Source: Streptomyces rapamycinicus NRRL 5491
GTDB taxonomy: Bacteria; Actinomycetota; Actinomycetes; Streptomycetales; Streptomycetaceae
NCBI RefSeq assembly: GCF_024298965.1
Contig: NZ_CP085193.1
Span: 1,302,001 to 1,366,000, forward strand
DNA length: 64,000 nucleotides
Reading direction: 5' to 3'
A program made the position numbers and the translations under genes. The notes under the pieces are model-generated. The model saw nothing but the letters and a program-made list of their open reading frames with translations, was not told the DNA's origin and ran no database searches. Of the stretch, positions 1-8,029 are shown in pieces. Numbering within the stretch: position 1 is the first letter of the stretch; each line of letters begins with the position of its first letter.

Positions 1-1409
1 GAGTCGAACCGGGCGAACTGGCCGGGAATGTCGAGGGAGAGGCCGACGCCGAGCGAGGACGCCTGGGACAGCCCGGCGATGCCCGGCACGGTGGAGATGG
101 ACGGCGGCCCCGCCCCGGGCGGGTTGGCGAACGACTGCTCGCGTCCGCGCAGCGCCACCTTCCGGCCGCCGTCGCCGAGGCCGGGGTAGCGGTCGCCGGT
201 GGCGCCGCGCAGCTGGACGGCGCCGTTGGTGGTGTCGATGCCGCCGGTGCGGCTGACCCGGAAGGCGGGTCCGGTGTCGGTGCCCTTGTCGCCCTTGAGG
301 TAGCGGTCGAACCAGGCGTCGGTGCGTGCCGCCACCCGCGAGGTCTCGCGGTCGCCGCCGTCATGTCCGCCGGCCGTCCAGTCGACGGCGACCGGCGCCC
401 CGGCGGCCCGGATCGCCTTCGCCATGTCGTCGGCGTGGCCGAGCGGGAAGAGCGAGTCGGCCTGCCCCTGGAGGATCAGCGTCGGGACCTTGATCCGGTC
501 GGCGACGGCGGACGGGCTGCGGGCCTCGAGCAGCCGGCGGGCGGCGGCGTCGGGCTTCCCGGCGACCGCGACCCGCTCGTACATCTCGCAGAGCTGTTTC
601 TCGAAGCGGCCGCAGCCCTGGCCCCGGTCCGTCCTGGCCGCTCCCCCGCCGTCCGTGGCTCCGGGGTCCGTCCGGGCTCCTTGGCCCGCCCCGCCGTTCG
701 CGCCCGACTGGCCGCCCTGGCCTCCCGGGCCCATCCCCCCGCTGCCGCCGCCCGCGCCGCTGGTGTCGCCCTGGCCGCCCTGAGCACCGCCGAAGGGGGC
801 CGCGCCGGTGGTGAAGAACAGCCCGGCCCAGAGCTTCTTGTAGACGCCGTTCGGGAAGAGCGCGTCGGCGAGGTTCCAGTAGGTCATCTCGGGCGCGATG
901 GCGTCCACCCTGCGGTCGTATCCGGCGGCGAGCAGGGAGATCGCCCCTCCGTAGGAGGCGCCGGCGACACCCACCCGGGGGTCGCCCTGCCGGTCGAGCC
1001 GCACCTCGGGACGTTTGGCCAGCCAGTCGATCAGCCGCCGGACATCGGCCACCTCGTGGTCCGGGTCATTGAGCCCGATCTTCCCCGTGGATCCGCCGAA
1101 GCCACGCGCCGACCAGGTCAGCACGGCGTATCCGTCGCGGGCCAGTTCCTCGGCGTGGTCGCGTACGTCCTCCTTGCTGCCGCCGAAGCCGTGGCCGAGC
1201 AGGACCGCGGGCCTTCGGCCGGTGCCCGCGGTGAAGTACGAGGTGTCGATGTGCGCCCCCGGCATGTCCAGCACGCGGTCCTGGCGGTGCACGGCCGGCC
1301 GGTCGCCGGAGGCGGCCACCGCCCAGGTGCCCGCCCCCGCGAGGAGGACCGCGGCGGCCACGGCGGCGACCAGGCGCCGGCCCCTCGGCCGGGTCTTTCG
1401 GAGATCCAT
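1..1409 (-). CDS. Secreted or membrane-anchored S15-like alpha/beta hydrolase (partial, C-terminus off the left edge)
   Basis: Reading right to left from an ATG at 1409, the frame stays open to the window edge (about 469 codons). The first 33 residues form an Arg-rich N-terminus plus a hydrophobic stretch, which fits a signal peptide or anchor. A catalytic-domain pattern follows: an oxyanion-type LLGHGFGGSK and a nucleophile elbow GASYGG, typical of the CocE/X-Pro dipeptidyl-peptidase (S15) superfamily. Around 640-790 the protein has a Gly/Gln/Ala-rich low-complexity insert inside the hydrolase fold, which is unusual. After it the fold resumes (LILQGQADSLFP, then GGHDGG, the likely Asp and His segments). 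The start has only a weak AGGG upstream. The substrate is unknown; peptide or ester hydrolysis outside the membrane is a family-level inference. Confidence 0.8.
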   Translation of the reverse strand, partial: MDLRKTRPRGRRLVAAVAAAVLLAGAGTWAVAASGDRPAVHRQDRVLDMPGAHIDTSYFTAGTGRRPAVLLGHGFGGSKEDVRDHAEELARDGYAVLTWSARGFGGSTGKIGLNDPDHEVADVRRLIDWLAKRPEVRLDRQGDPRVGVAGASYGGAISLLAAGYDRRVDAIAPEMTYWNLADALFPNGVYKKLWAGLFFTTGAAPFGGAQGGQGDTSGAGGGSGGMGPGGQGGQSGANGGAGQGARTDPGATDGGGAARTDRGQGCGRFEKQLCEMYERVAVAGKPDAAARRLLEARSPSAVADRIKVPTLILQGQADSLFPLGHADDMAKAIRAAGAPVAVDWTAGGHDGGDRETSRVAARTDAWFDRYLKGDKGTDTGPAFRVSRTGGIDTTNGAVQLRGATGDRYPGLGDGGRKVALRGREQSFANPPGAGPPSISTVPGIAGLSQASSLGVGLSLDIPGQFARFD

Positions 1410-1577
1410 GTCTGAAACCCTAAGAGGAGGAGTCAAACGCCGCGGCTGACACCAGACGGATTCTCGTCCACTCCCCTGGGAGTACCCGGACACCGTCCGT
1501 ACACCCGGCGCGGTATGCCCCCGGCCGTGGCGCCCGGGCTTTTGGATCAGTCGGATGATGCTCCATAGGATGCGCCG

Positions 1578-2846
1578 GTGATCATAAAGAAACGTCTGGC
1601 GACAGGCGCGTTGGGGCTGCTCGCGGCCCTCGCCTGCGGCCTGATATCCCCTCCCGCCGCCATGGCCGGCGAACCGGCTCCCGACTCCCCCAAGGTCGAG
1701 CTGGTACTCGATGTCAGCGGCTCCATGCGGGCCCGCGACGTCGACGGCGACACCCGGATGGCGGCAGCGAAGCAGGCGTTCAACGAGGTGCTGGACGCCA
1801 CACCCGAAGAGGTGCGGCTGGGTATCCGCACCCTCGGCGCCAATTACCCCGGCAAGGACCGTAAGGCCGGCTGCCAGGACAGCGAGCGGCTCTACCCGGT
1901 GGGCCAGGTGGACCGCACCGAGGCCAAGGCGGCCGTCGCCACGCTGCGCCCCACCGGCTGGACGCCCATCGGGCTCGCGCTGCGCGGCGCGTCCAAGGAC
2001 CTCTCCGACGGCGAGGGGACCCGCCGGATCGTGCTGATCACGGACGGCGAGGACTCCTGCGGTCTGCCGGACCCGTGTGACGTGGCCCGGGAACTCGCCG
2101 CCCAGGGTACCCACCTGGTCGTCGACACGCTCGGGCTGACGCTGGACCGCAAGGTCCGCGAGCAGCTCAGCTGCATCGCCGAGGCCACCGGCGGTACGTA
2201 TACCGCGATCCAGCACCGGGACCAGCTCTCCAGCCGTATCAAGCAGCTGGTCCGGCGCTCCGCCGACACGCCCGTGGAGACGCCCACGCCGGTGCGGGGC
2301 GCCGCGCAGTGCGCGAAGGCCCCGTACCTGGGCTCCGGCCTCTACAGCGACCGGGAGAGCTTCGGGGAACACCGCTGGTACCGGATGCGGGTGGCGCCCG
2401 GTCAGGAGCTGCGGGCCTCGGCGAGCGTGGCCGTGGACCGTGCCGTCGACCGGGACTACGGCGTGCTGGTGCGGGCGGTGACCCCGGGCGGCCGGGAGCT
2501 GGTGCGCGGCAGCGAGGCGGGCAGCGGCCGTACGGACGTCATCTCCAGCGGGCTGCGCTATCCGGTCGCGGATGTGGACGACGACGAGGACGGGACGGCG
2601 CGGACGGTGTGCCTGGAGCTGAGCCAGTCGTTCTCCGCGCCCGCCTCCGTCAAGCGCGCTCCGGGCCTTCCGGTGGAGCTCGCCGTCGACGTGGTGGGCA
2701 ACGACGATCCGCCCGCCGACGTGGCCGCCTTCGGCCTGGGCCGCGGCTGGGTGCTGCTGGGCGTGCTCACCGTGGGCGGGCTGCTCGTGGGGTTGCTGTG
2801 GGGCTGGCTGGCCCGCTGGCGTGTCACCGTCTGGAGGTCCAACTGA
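1578..2846 (+). CDS. Secreted, membrane-anchored von Willebrand factor A domain protein
   Basis: 422 aa from a GTG start preceded by a weak AGGA. A signal peptide (residues about 1-30, ending AMAGEP) leads into a VWA domain. Its metal-ion-dependent adhesion motif DVSGSM lies at residues 45-50, and a later TDGEDSCG segment completes the site. The C-terminus has one hydrophobic segment (about residues 390-412) followed by basic residues, so the domain should sit outside the cell on a single membrane anchor. Its stop overlaps the start of the next gene (TGATG at 2844-2848), which indicates translational coupling. The ligand is unknown. Confidence 0.85.
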   Translation: MIIKKRLATGALGLLAALACGLISPPAAMAGEPAPDSPKVELVLDVSGSMRARDVDGDTRMAAAKQAFNEVLDATPEEVRLGIRTLGANYPGKDRKAGCQDSERLYPVGQVDRTEAKAAVATLRPTGWTPIGLALRGASKDLSDGEGTRRIVLITDGEDSCGLPDPCDVARELAAQGTHLVVDTLGLTLDRKVREQLSCIAEATGGTYTAIQHRDQLSSRIKQLVRRSADTPVETPTPVRGAAQCAKAPYLGSGLYSDRESFGEHRWYRMRVAPGQELRASASVAVDRAVDRDYGVLVRAVTPGGRELVRGSEAGSGRTDVISSGLRYPVADVDDDEDGTARTVCLELSQSFSAPASVKRAPGLPVELAVDVVGNDDPPADVAAFGLGRGWVLLGVLTVGGLLVGLLWGWLARWRVTVWRSN

Positions 2847-3721
2847 TGCGAGCCCTGCGTACCCTGGGCACCGCGCTCACCCTGTGCGCCGCCGCCTGGC
2901 TGACCGCCGCCGCACCGGCCGTCGCGGACGGTAAGGACGGCACGGACGGCAAGAGCGGCACGGAGGCGCCCACCGAGGCGGGGACGAGCTTCCGTACCGC
3001 CACCGAACTCGAGCCCGGTCAGCAGGCCACCGCGGCGGCCTCCACCGGCGACTATCTGTACTGGGTGTTCCCGGCCGCCGCCGGGCAGGTCCCCGAGGTG
3101 GAGGCGGAGCTGAAGCTGCCCGACGCCTCGAGCCGCCATGGCAGCGCCACCTGGCAGCTGGATGTCTACGACGGTCTGCGCCGCCATCAGCCGTGCGCCT
3201 CGGGCACTCCGGCGCGCCGGGCGGGCCAGCAGGACCAGACGGTCACCGTGAGCTGCACCCTGCGCCAGGTGCGGTCCTGGTCCGAGCGCTGGGCCAACGA
3301 CCCTCTGCAGGGCGCGTATTACGTGCGGCTCACCGTCGTCGATCTGCCCGCCCAGGACCTCGGGCTGCCGATCGACACCGAGGTCGAGGCGTCCGTACGG
3401 GACGCGGGCGGGGCGCGTGCCGACGGCGGGGACCTGACGCCGCTCAATCCGGTGCTGCGGGCCGGAACGGCCCCGGGGACGGATTCCGAGCCGCCGGACG
3501 ACGACACGGCCTCGGATTCCCCGGACGACAAGGGCGGGGACATTCCGCACGCGGTCGCCGAGCCGGAGGACGGCTGGGGCTCCGGATGGTGGTCGGACCG
3601 GTGGGTGTGGACCGTGATCGGTGCGGCGCTGGCGGCGCTCGCCGGGGTGGGCGGCTACACCCTCACCCGCGGGCCGCGCTCTCCGGGCCGCCCGCCGATC
3701 GGACCCGGATCCGACATCTGA
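2846..3721 (+). CDS. Secreted single-pass protein, partner of the VWA protein (unknown function)
   Basis: 291 aa starting at the ATG that overlaps the VWA stop codon. It has a signal peptide (cleavage near AVADG), then a Gly/Asp/Lys/Thr-rich linker and a globular part of beta-rich appearance. An acidic Asp/Glu/Pro/Ser-rich stalk follows, with a hydrophobic C-terminal segment (WVWTVIGAALAALAGVGGY) and a short basic tail. The topology mirrors the VWA partner, and the overlapping genes suggest the two proteins act as a pair on the cell surface. I do not recognise a named family. Confidence 0.8.
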   Translation: MRALRTLGTALTLCAAAWLTAAAPAVADGKDGTDGKSGTEAPTEAGTSFRTATELEPGQQATAAASTGDYLYWVFPAAAGQVPEVEAELKLPDASSRHGSATWQLDVYDGLRRHQPCASGTPARRAGQQDQTVTVSCTLRQVRSWSERWANDPLQGAYYVRLTVVDLPAQDLGLPIDTEVEASVRDAGGARADGGDLTPLNPVLRAGTAPGTDSEPPDDDTASDSPDDKGGDIPHAVAEPEDGWGSGWWSDRWVWTVIGAALAALAGVGGYTLTRGPRSPGRPPIGPGSDI

Positions 3722-3740
3722 CCCGATGTCCGGAATCGGC

Positions 3741-3773
3741 GCGGGGTCCGCACGACGGTCGTGCGGGCCCCGC
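3741..3773. terminator. Bidirectional hairpin terminator
   Basis: 16-nt arms at 3741-3756 and 3758-3773 pair with one G-T mismatch around a 1-nt centre (effective loop a few nt). The hairpin lies between the convergent ends of the VWA-partner gene and the TerD-family gene. Confidence 0.75.
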
Positions 3774-3833
3774 GCCGCATCGGGCCCCGGCGGCCCGGCC
3801 CCTCAGGAAGCTCCCGGGAAGCCGCCCGGACGC

Positions 3834-4364
3834 TCAGGAATAGTCCTTGCCCATGAGCTGTCCAAAGCCTTCGGGATCCGCGTCGAATCCACGAATAGCG
3901 CTCTGAATTCCCCATTCCCCCGCGTCGTCCCGGGTGAATACAGCGACCGTGGCGGAAGTGGCTTCTGAGACACCGGTGAAGTCACTCGCCATGAGTTCGG
4001 TGTATCCGTTGAGAATCCGGACGCTGGTGTTCGGGACATGCCCGAACGTCTTCCGCCCCGAACCCTGCTGGATGGTTATCCCGACGACCACCCGCGTGTA
4101 TTCGGACGACAGCCGTTCGAGCTCGAGGGTCATGGACTCGTCGGTGCCGAGGCCCTGACCGGTGCGGCTGTCCCTGTTGAGGTTGATGGTGCCGTCCGGT
4201 GAGCGGCTGTCGAAGTGGACGAGGTACGCGGGCGCACCGTACGGATCGGCGGCGCGGTACGTCCCGGCCACGATGTCGAGATCATGGGGCGGCTCACCGA
4301 GCGGACTCGGATCCCACTTGAGTGCCACCTCGGCTTTCTGAAGCCCCTTGTTGAGACCAGTCAC
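3834..4364 (-). CDS. TerD-family protein
   Basis: About 176 aa from a GTG at 4364 (VTGLNKGLQKAEVALKW), chosen because GAGGGAAG lies 5 nt upstream. A TTG at 4415 would add 17 residues that do not look like TerD. The sequence carries the acidic Ca-binding pattern of the family: a DLDIVA strand, then DSRTGQGLGTDESM, where TerD proteins ligate calcium between two beta-sandwich halves. TerD proteins are linked to tellurite resistance and general stress in Streptomyces, where several paralogues occur. This is an isolated copy with no other ter genes nearby. Confidence 0.85.
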   Translation of the reverse strand: MTGLNKGLQKAEVALKWDPSPLGEPPHDLDIVAGTYRAADPYGAPAYLVHFDSRSPDGTINLNRDSRTGQGLGTDESMTLELERLSSEYTRVVVGITIQQGSGRKTFGHVPNTSVRILNGYTELMASDFTGVSEATSATVAVFTRDDAGEWGIQSAIRGFDADPEGFGQLMGKDYS

Positions 4365-4522
4365 CCGGACTTCCCTTCCCTCGAACCGTGCGGATTTGAA
4401 TGCGCGTGGCGTCAAGCCTATCGCGGGCAGGGCGAGTTGAGGATTTTTCCACAGCCGCGTGCGGAGCCCCGCCGAGGGGTCTCTACTATGGGCCTCCGTA
4501 CTAACGGCGGAAGGAAGCGTCC

Positions 4523-4891
4523 ATGCGACGGTTGGGGGAGCTCGAGGCGGAGATCATGGACCGCCTCTGGGCTTGGCGGCGTCCCACGACGGTGCGGGAG
4601 ATCGTGGACGACATCAACGAGCACCGCCCGGTCGCGTATACCACGGTGATGACCGTCGCCTCCATCCTCTACAACAAGGGCTGGCTGCTGCGCGCCAAGG
4701 AGGGCCGCGCATGGGTGTACTCACCGGTCCGCAGCCGCGAGGAGTACACCGCGGCGCTGATGGAGGACGCCCTCGGCACCAGCGAGGACCGCTCCGCCGC
4801 CCTCACCCACTTCGTCGAGCAGATGGGTCCCGAGGAGGTCAGCGCGCTGCGCAAGGCCCTGCGGACCGCGGGGCGGCGGACCAAGGCGTGA
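4523..4891 (+). CDS. BlaI/MecI/CopY-family transcriptional repressor
   Basis: 122 aa. The N-terminal 75 residues form the winged helix of the BlaI family (LGELEAEIMDRLW, then RPVAYTTVMTVASILYNKGW for recognition helix and wing). The C-terminus is a short dimerisation helix region. The gene overlaps the downstream M56 protease by 4 nt (GTGA). This is the standard Streptomyces arrangement in which a membrane protease is paired with a BlaI-type repressor that it may inactivate. No beta-lactamase or penicillin-binding protein gene is nearby, so the signal and targets are unknown. An ATG start at 4523 follows GGAAGCG. Confidence 0.9.
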   Translation: MRRLGELEAEIMDRLWAWRRPTTVREIVDDINEHRPVAYTTVMTVASILYNKGWLLRAKEGRAWVYSPVRSREEYTAALMEDALGTSEDRSAALTHFVEQMGPEEVSALRKALRTAGRRTKA

Positions 4892-5805
4892 CGGCCGCCC
4901 TCGCCCTGGCCTGCTACGCCGCCGTGGTCGGCTCGGCGGCCCCGAAGGCGCTGGCGCGCAGCGCCTGGCCGCATCGCGCACCCGCCTTGGCGGTTGCCGT
5001 TTGGCATGGGTTGGTCCTGTCGTTCACCATCGCGCTCGCTCTGACCACTTATCACCTCGTCACCCCAACTTGGCATCTTCATAATGGAATGTCCGGCTTG
5101 CTCCGGTTCTGCGGATTGACACTGAACGCCCGAATCCCCGGCACGGACCCGATCGGCGTTCCGGCCATCGCCCTACCGGCCTCGGTGGCGCTGGTTCCGC
5201 TCGTCTGCTTCGGCCACGAGGTGCTGCGGGCCCGGCGCGCCCGCGCCCGCCACCGGGGCGTTCTGGACATGGTCGGCCGGCGTTCGGCCCGGCTGCGCGC
5301 CACCGTGCTGGACCATGACATGCCCGCGGCGTACTGCCTGCCCGGCCGCAGGCCGCGGATCGTGGTGAGCGCGGGCGCGCTGCGGCTGCTCTCCCCCGCG
5401 CAACTGGAGTCCGTACTGGAGCATGAGCGCGCGCATATCGCGGGCCGCCACCATCTGGCGCTGGCGGCCACGGAGGCGTTCGCCCGGACCTTCCGGTGGC
5501 TGCCACTGGCGCGCGAGGCCAGGGCACAGACGGCGCTCCTGCTGGAGATGGCCGCGGACGACCGCGCGCTGCGCCGCCATCCGCGCCAGGCGCTCGTCTC
5601 CGCCCTCTACACGATGGCGGCGGGCCACGCCCCCCACGCCCCCGGCGGAGCCTTCACCGTCGGCGGACCGGGCGCCGTGGTCCGGCTGCGGCGGATGCTG
5701 GACGCCCGGCGGCGCCCGCACCCGGCGCTGTGCGGCCTGGCGGCGGCGGTCGCGGTGGGTTTACCGCTGCTGCCACCCCTGCTGGGCTGCGCCCCCGGGA
5801 TGTAG
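4888..5805 (+). CDS. M56-family membrane metalloprotease (BlaR1-like sensor protease without sensor domain)
   Basis: 305 aa from a GTG overlapping the BlaI stop. Several hydrophobic segments flank a zinc-protease motif HERAH (His179, Glu180, His183), with the third ligand region EMAADDRA downstream. A final hydrophobic segment lies at the C-terminus. There is no penicillin-binding sensor domain, unlike BlaR1 itself, which is usual for actinobacterial M56 proteins. Leu292 is encoded by TTA (5761-5763), so full translation should need the bldA tRNA. It probably cleaves or otherwise regulates the adjacent repressor; this is inferred from the family. Confidence 0.88.
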   Translation: MTAALALACYAAVVGSAAPKALARSAWPHRAPALAVAVWHGLVLSFTIALALTTYHLVTPTWHLHNGMSGLLRFCGLTLNARIPGTDPIGVPAIALPASVALVPLVCFGHEVLRARRARARHRGVLDMVGRRSARLRATVLDHDMPAAYCLPGRRPRIVVSAGALRLLSPAQLESVLEHERAHIAGRHHLALAATEAFARTFRWLPLAREARAQTALLLEMAADDRALRRHPRQALVSALYTMAAGHAPHAPGGAFTVGGPGAVVRLRRMLDARRRPHPALCGLAAAVAVGLPLLPPLLGCAPGM

Positions 5806-5846
5806 CGCCCCAGGCACGCCTCAGGGCCCCGCCCCGGACCATGCGG

Positions 5847-5889
5847 CCCGCCCCGGGCCGTACGGGGCGACCGCGGGGCCCGGGGCGGG
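5847..5889. terminator. Bidirectional hairpin terminator
   Basis: Perfect 13-nt GC arms (5847-5859 and 5877-5889) with a 17-nt loop, lying between the convergent M56 protease and DUF305 lipoprotein genes. Confidence 0.7.
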
Positions 5890-5901
5890 TTGTGACGCGA
5901 C

Positions 5902-6570
5902 TCAGAGCCGGTCGAGCAGGGTCCGCAGGGTGGCGACCTCGGTGGACTGGTTCTTCACGACGTCGTCGGCGAGCTTCTTGGCCTTGGCGTTACGGCCGTT
6001 CTTCTTCTCGTCCTTCGCCATGGCGATCGCGCCCTTGTGATGGTCGATCATCATGCTCGCGAAGGCCCGGTCGAAGGCGGGCCCCTTGGCGGCCTCGAGC
6101 TTCCGCATGTCCTCCTCGGACATCATTCCGCCCATGGCGCTCTTACCGTTCGCACCATGGTTCATTCCGGGCATCTCGTCCGAGAACGCCTTCTCCGGTT
6201 CGCCCCAGCCCTTGAGCCAGGACTTCAGGGTGACGATCTCCGGGTCCTGAGCCTTCTCGATCTGCCCCGCCAGGCTCTTGATCCGCGCGTTCGACGCCCG
6301 GTCGTCGGCCAGTCCGGCCATCTCCAGGGCCTGCTCATGATGCGGGATCATCATCTGCGCGAAGCTGACGTCCGCGTCGTTGAACGCGCCCGCGGCGGAG
6401 CCCGCGGTCGCCTTGGACGTGGCGGACTCCTTCGCGCCCGTGTGGTCCATGCCCTTCATGTCGTCGTTCCCGCCACAGCCGGCGAGCAGCAGCCCTCCGG
6501 CGGCGACGGCGCCCACGAGCGCGAGACGGCGGTGGAGCGGCCAGTGCGGCACACGCGTGAATGCGGTCAT
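5902..6570 (-). CDS. DUF305 lipoprotein (His/Met-rich, possibly copper-binding)
   Basis: 222 aa from an ATG at 6570 preceded by AAAGAGGT. A basic N-terminus and hydrophobic segment end in a lipobox LLLAGC (Cys32). Two copies of the DUF305 ferritin-like motif are present: MMIPHHEQA and MMIDHHKGA. Between them is a Met/His-rich stretch (DEMPGMNHG, GGMMSEEDM). DUF305 proteins are often found with copper-handling genes, and the HH and Met clusters fit metal binding; this is inference. It is transcribed after the small membrane protein upstream (72-nt gap), probably as one unit. Confidence 0.88.
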   Translation of the reverse strand: MTAFTRVPHWPLHRRLALVGAVAAGGLLLAGCGGNDDMKGMDHTGAKESATSKATAGSAAGAFNDADVSFAQMMIPHHEQALEMAGLADDRASNARIKSLAGQIEKAQDPEIVTLKSWLKGWGEPEKAFSDEMPGMNHGANGKSAMGGMMSEEDMRKLEAAKGPAFDRAFASMMIDHHKGAIAMAKDEKKNGRNAKAKKLADDVVKNQSTEVATLRTLLDRL

Positions 6571-6641
6571 GTCGATATACCTCTTTTTGCCGAGTGTTGA
6601 CTGTCCCATGGGGCGTACCGGCGCTTTACGCGCGGTTCGGC

Positions 6642-7184
6642 CTATATCCGCAGGACAGACAGGGCAGTGAGGTCGGGGCCGGGCGAGGGAGGATCGGGCC
6701 GCGCGACGACGGGCGCCACCACGGGGATTCTCAGCGGCGGACCGCTCCGGCGGGTGAGCACTGCGCGCAGAAGCGCCCCGAGCACCCAGACGCCGAGCAC
6801 CGCGACGCACAGCGAGGCCATGTCCATACCGGTCATGGGTTCGCACGGCTTGGTCTCGGGCGCGGCCGGGGCGTGCGCGGCCCCGGCGGGCGGGGCGGGA
6901 GCGGCCCACTGCGGCCCGGTGCCGGTGGCGGCCGTACCGCCGCCGTACGGCCCGGGGTCGCCGCTGTACACCCTCGGGTCGCCGTTGTACGCCGCGGGGT
7001 CGCCGTTGTACGCCGCGGGGCGCATCTCACCGGGCGCATGGCGCGCCGAGTGCGTCATGCCCGAGCCGGAGCCGCCGTCGGGGTGGCCCAGGGTGTGCAT
7101 GACGAAGGCCCCGAGCGCGAGCACGACGACGAGCAGAAGCCGCGGAAGGACTCCGTCCGCGCGCATGCTCCCGTCGGTGGCCAC
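6642..7184 (-). CDS. Small membrane protein, DUF6153-like
   Basis: About 180 aa from a GTG at 7184, chosen because GAGGAG lies just upstream; an in-frame start at 7226 lacks a ribosome site. It has two hydrophobic segments (near residues 15-35 and 125-145) around an extracytoplasmic loop rich in His, Met, Gly and Pro. The loop contains three imperfect AAYNGDP-type repeats. MTGMDMAS lies before the second segment. The size, two-helix plan and neighbouring DUF305 gene match the actinobacterial DUF6153 group. Function is unknown; a role in metal handling is a guess from context. Confidence 0.7.
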   Translation of the reverse strand: MATDGSMRADGVLPRLLLVVVLALGAFVMHTLGHPDGGSGSGMTHSARHAPGEMRPAAYNGDPAAYNGDPRVYSGDPGPYGGGTAATGTGPQWAAPAPPAGAAHAPAAPETKPCEPMTGMDMASLCVAVLGVWVLGALLRAVLTRRSGPPLRIPVVAPVVARPDPPSPGPDLTALSVLRI

Positions 7185-7233
7185 CGTCGCTCCTCGGGGT
7201 CGGTGTGATCTCTCTCGGAACCACACCCTACTC

Positions 7234-7246
7234 CTAATGTCATTAG
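7234..7246. promoter_or_regulatory. Palindrome CTAATG-T-CATTAG, candidate operator
   Basis: A 6-bp perfect dyad around one base, AT-rich in a GC-rich surround. It lies about 50 nt upstream of the GTG start of the DUF6153-like gene, where a promoter is expected. It may be the site of a metal- or stress-responsive repressor. The cognate regulator is not identifiable. Confidence 0.4.
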
Positions 7247-7283
7247 TACGTGCGCGACCCCCTCCGAAAGCCCCCGGAGGCGC

Positions 7284-7763
7284 TCAGCCCTCCCGCATCG
7301 CCAGCCTGGCCAGCATGTTCTTCGCGTCGTCGACGACCTGGGCGTCCGCGACCACCTCATAGCGCGCGGCCACGATCTGGCTCCGGGAAGAGAAATCGCG
7401 CCGCCCTCCGGTCATGGCGTGCCCGACGAAGCCGAAAATCGCCCCGAACACCGCGCCGTAGACCAGACCGCTCACCAGCAGCACGATCACGTTGTGGGCG
7501 CCCGCCGCGAACACCGACAGCAGCAGCCCGATCAGCAGCCCGAACCACGCCCCCGTACCGGCACCCGCGAGCGCCGCGCGGCCCCTGGTCAGCCGCCCGA
7601 GCACGGTCTCGACCATCCGGAGGTCCGAGCCGATGATCGCCGTATGTTCCACCGGGAACTTGTTGTCGGCCAGGAAATCCACCGCGCGCTGGGCGCCGGC
7701 ATAGGTCGGGTACGAGCCGACGACCGTGCGGTCGACCACCTCCGACGGCGGCTGCTGGGTCAT
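7284..7763 (-). CDS. General stress protein with YflT/17M-like domain and central membrane helices
   Basis: 159 aa. The N-terminal 60 residues (VVGSYPTYAGAQRAVDFLAD) match the general stress protein 17M/YflT-like domain. Two long hydrophobic Gly/Ala-rich stretches follow (about residues 68-115), then a soluble C-terminal tail of about 35 residues. Such proteins are common in Streptomyces, often under stress-sigma control. The ATG at 7763 has GGAGGGAG upstream, a good ribosome site. It is the first gene of a possible minus-strand series with the DUF6153-like and DUF305 genes, though 99 nt and a palindrome separate them. Confidence 0.85.
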   Translation of the reverse strand: MTQQPPSEVVDRTVVGSYPTYAGAQRAVDFLADNKFPVEHTAIIGSDLRMVETVLGRLTRGRAALAGAGTGAWFGLLIGLLLSVFAAGAHNVIVLLVSGLVYGAVFGAIFGFVGHAMTGGRRDFSSRSQIVAARYEVVADAQVVDDAKNMLARLAMREG

Positions 7764-7965
7764 CGCTGACTCCCTCCGTCAAGGAGAGCGTGCGCCCGCG
7801 CCTGCCCCCTCGCAACGGGAGAGGCGCGGGAGAAGGGCGGAGAAACCCGCCGAGGGCCCGCGCTGCCGGATATCCGGAACGGCCACCGCGGCTCTCCGTG
7901 GAACATTTCCCCGGCACTCTTCGCCCGTCAATTCCCACCCGGTCCGGCATCGCGATTCCCGGAAG

Positions 7966-8009
7966 CCTCCGGTTCCTTTCCGCCGAGCGGAGCGGAAAGG
8001 AACCGGAGG
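7966..8009. terminator. Strong 18-bp hairpin terminator
   Basis: Perfect inverted arms at 7966-7983 and 7992-8009 with an 8-nt loop, about 20 nt beyond the stop codon of the small minus-strand gene at 8030. The rest of the 266-nt gap up to the stress-protein start shows no gene. Confidence 0.75.
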
Positions 8010-8029
8010 CGCGACGGACCTTACGGGTA

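Noticed and set aside
363..1415. A 350-codon plus-strand open frame
   Set aside because: It is opposite the S15-like hydrolase, whose signal peptide and GASYGG motif lie on the minus strand.
4480..4510. BlaI-type operator upstream of the repressor gene
   Set aside because: TACTA occurs twice, but as a direct repeat and not as the dyad expected for this family, so I do not list it as an operator.
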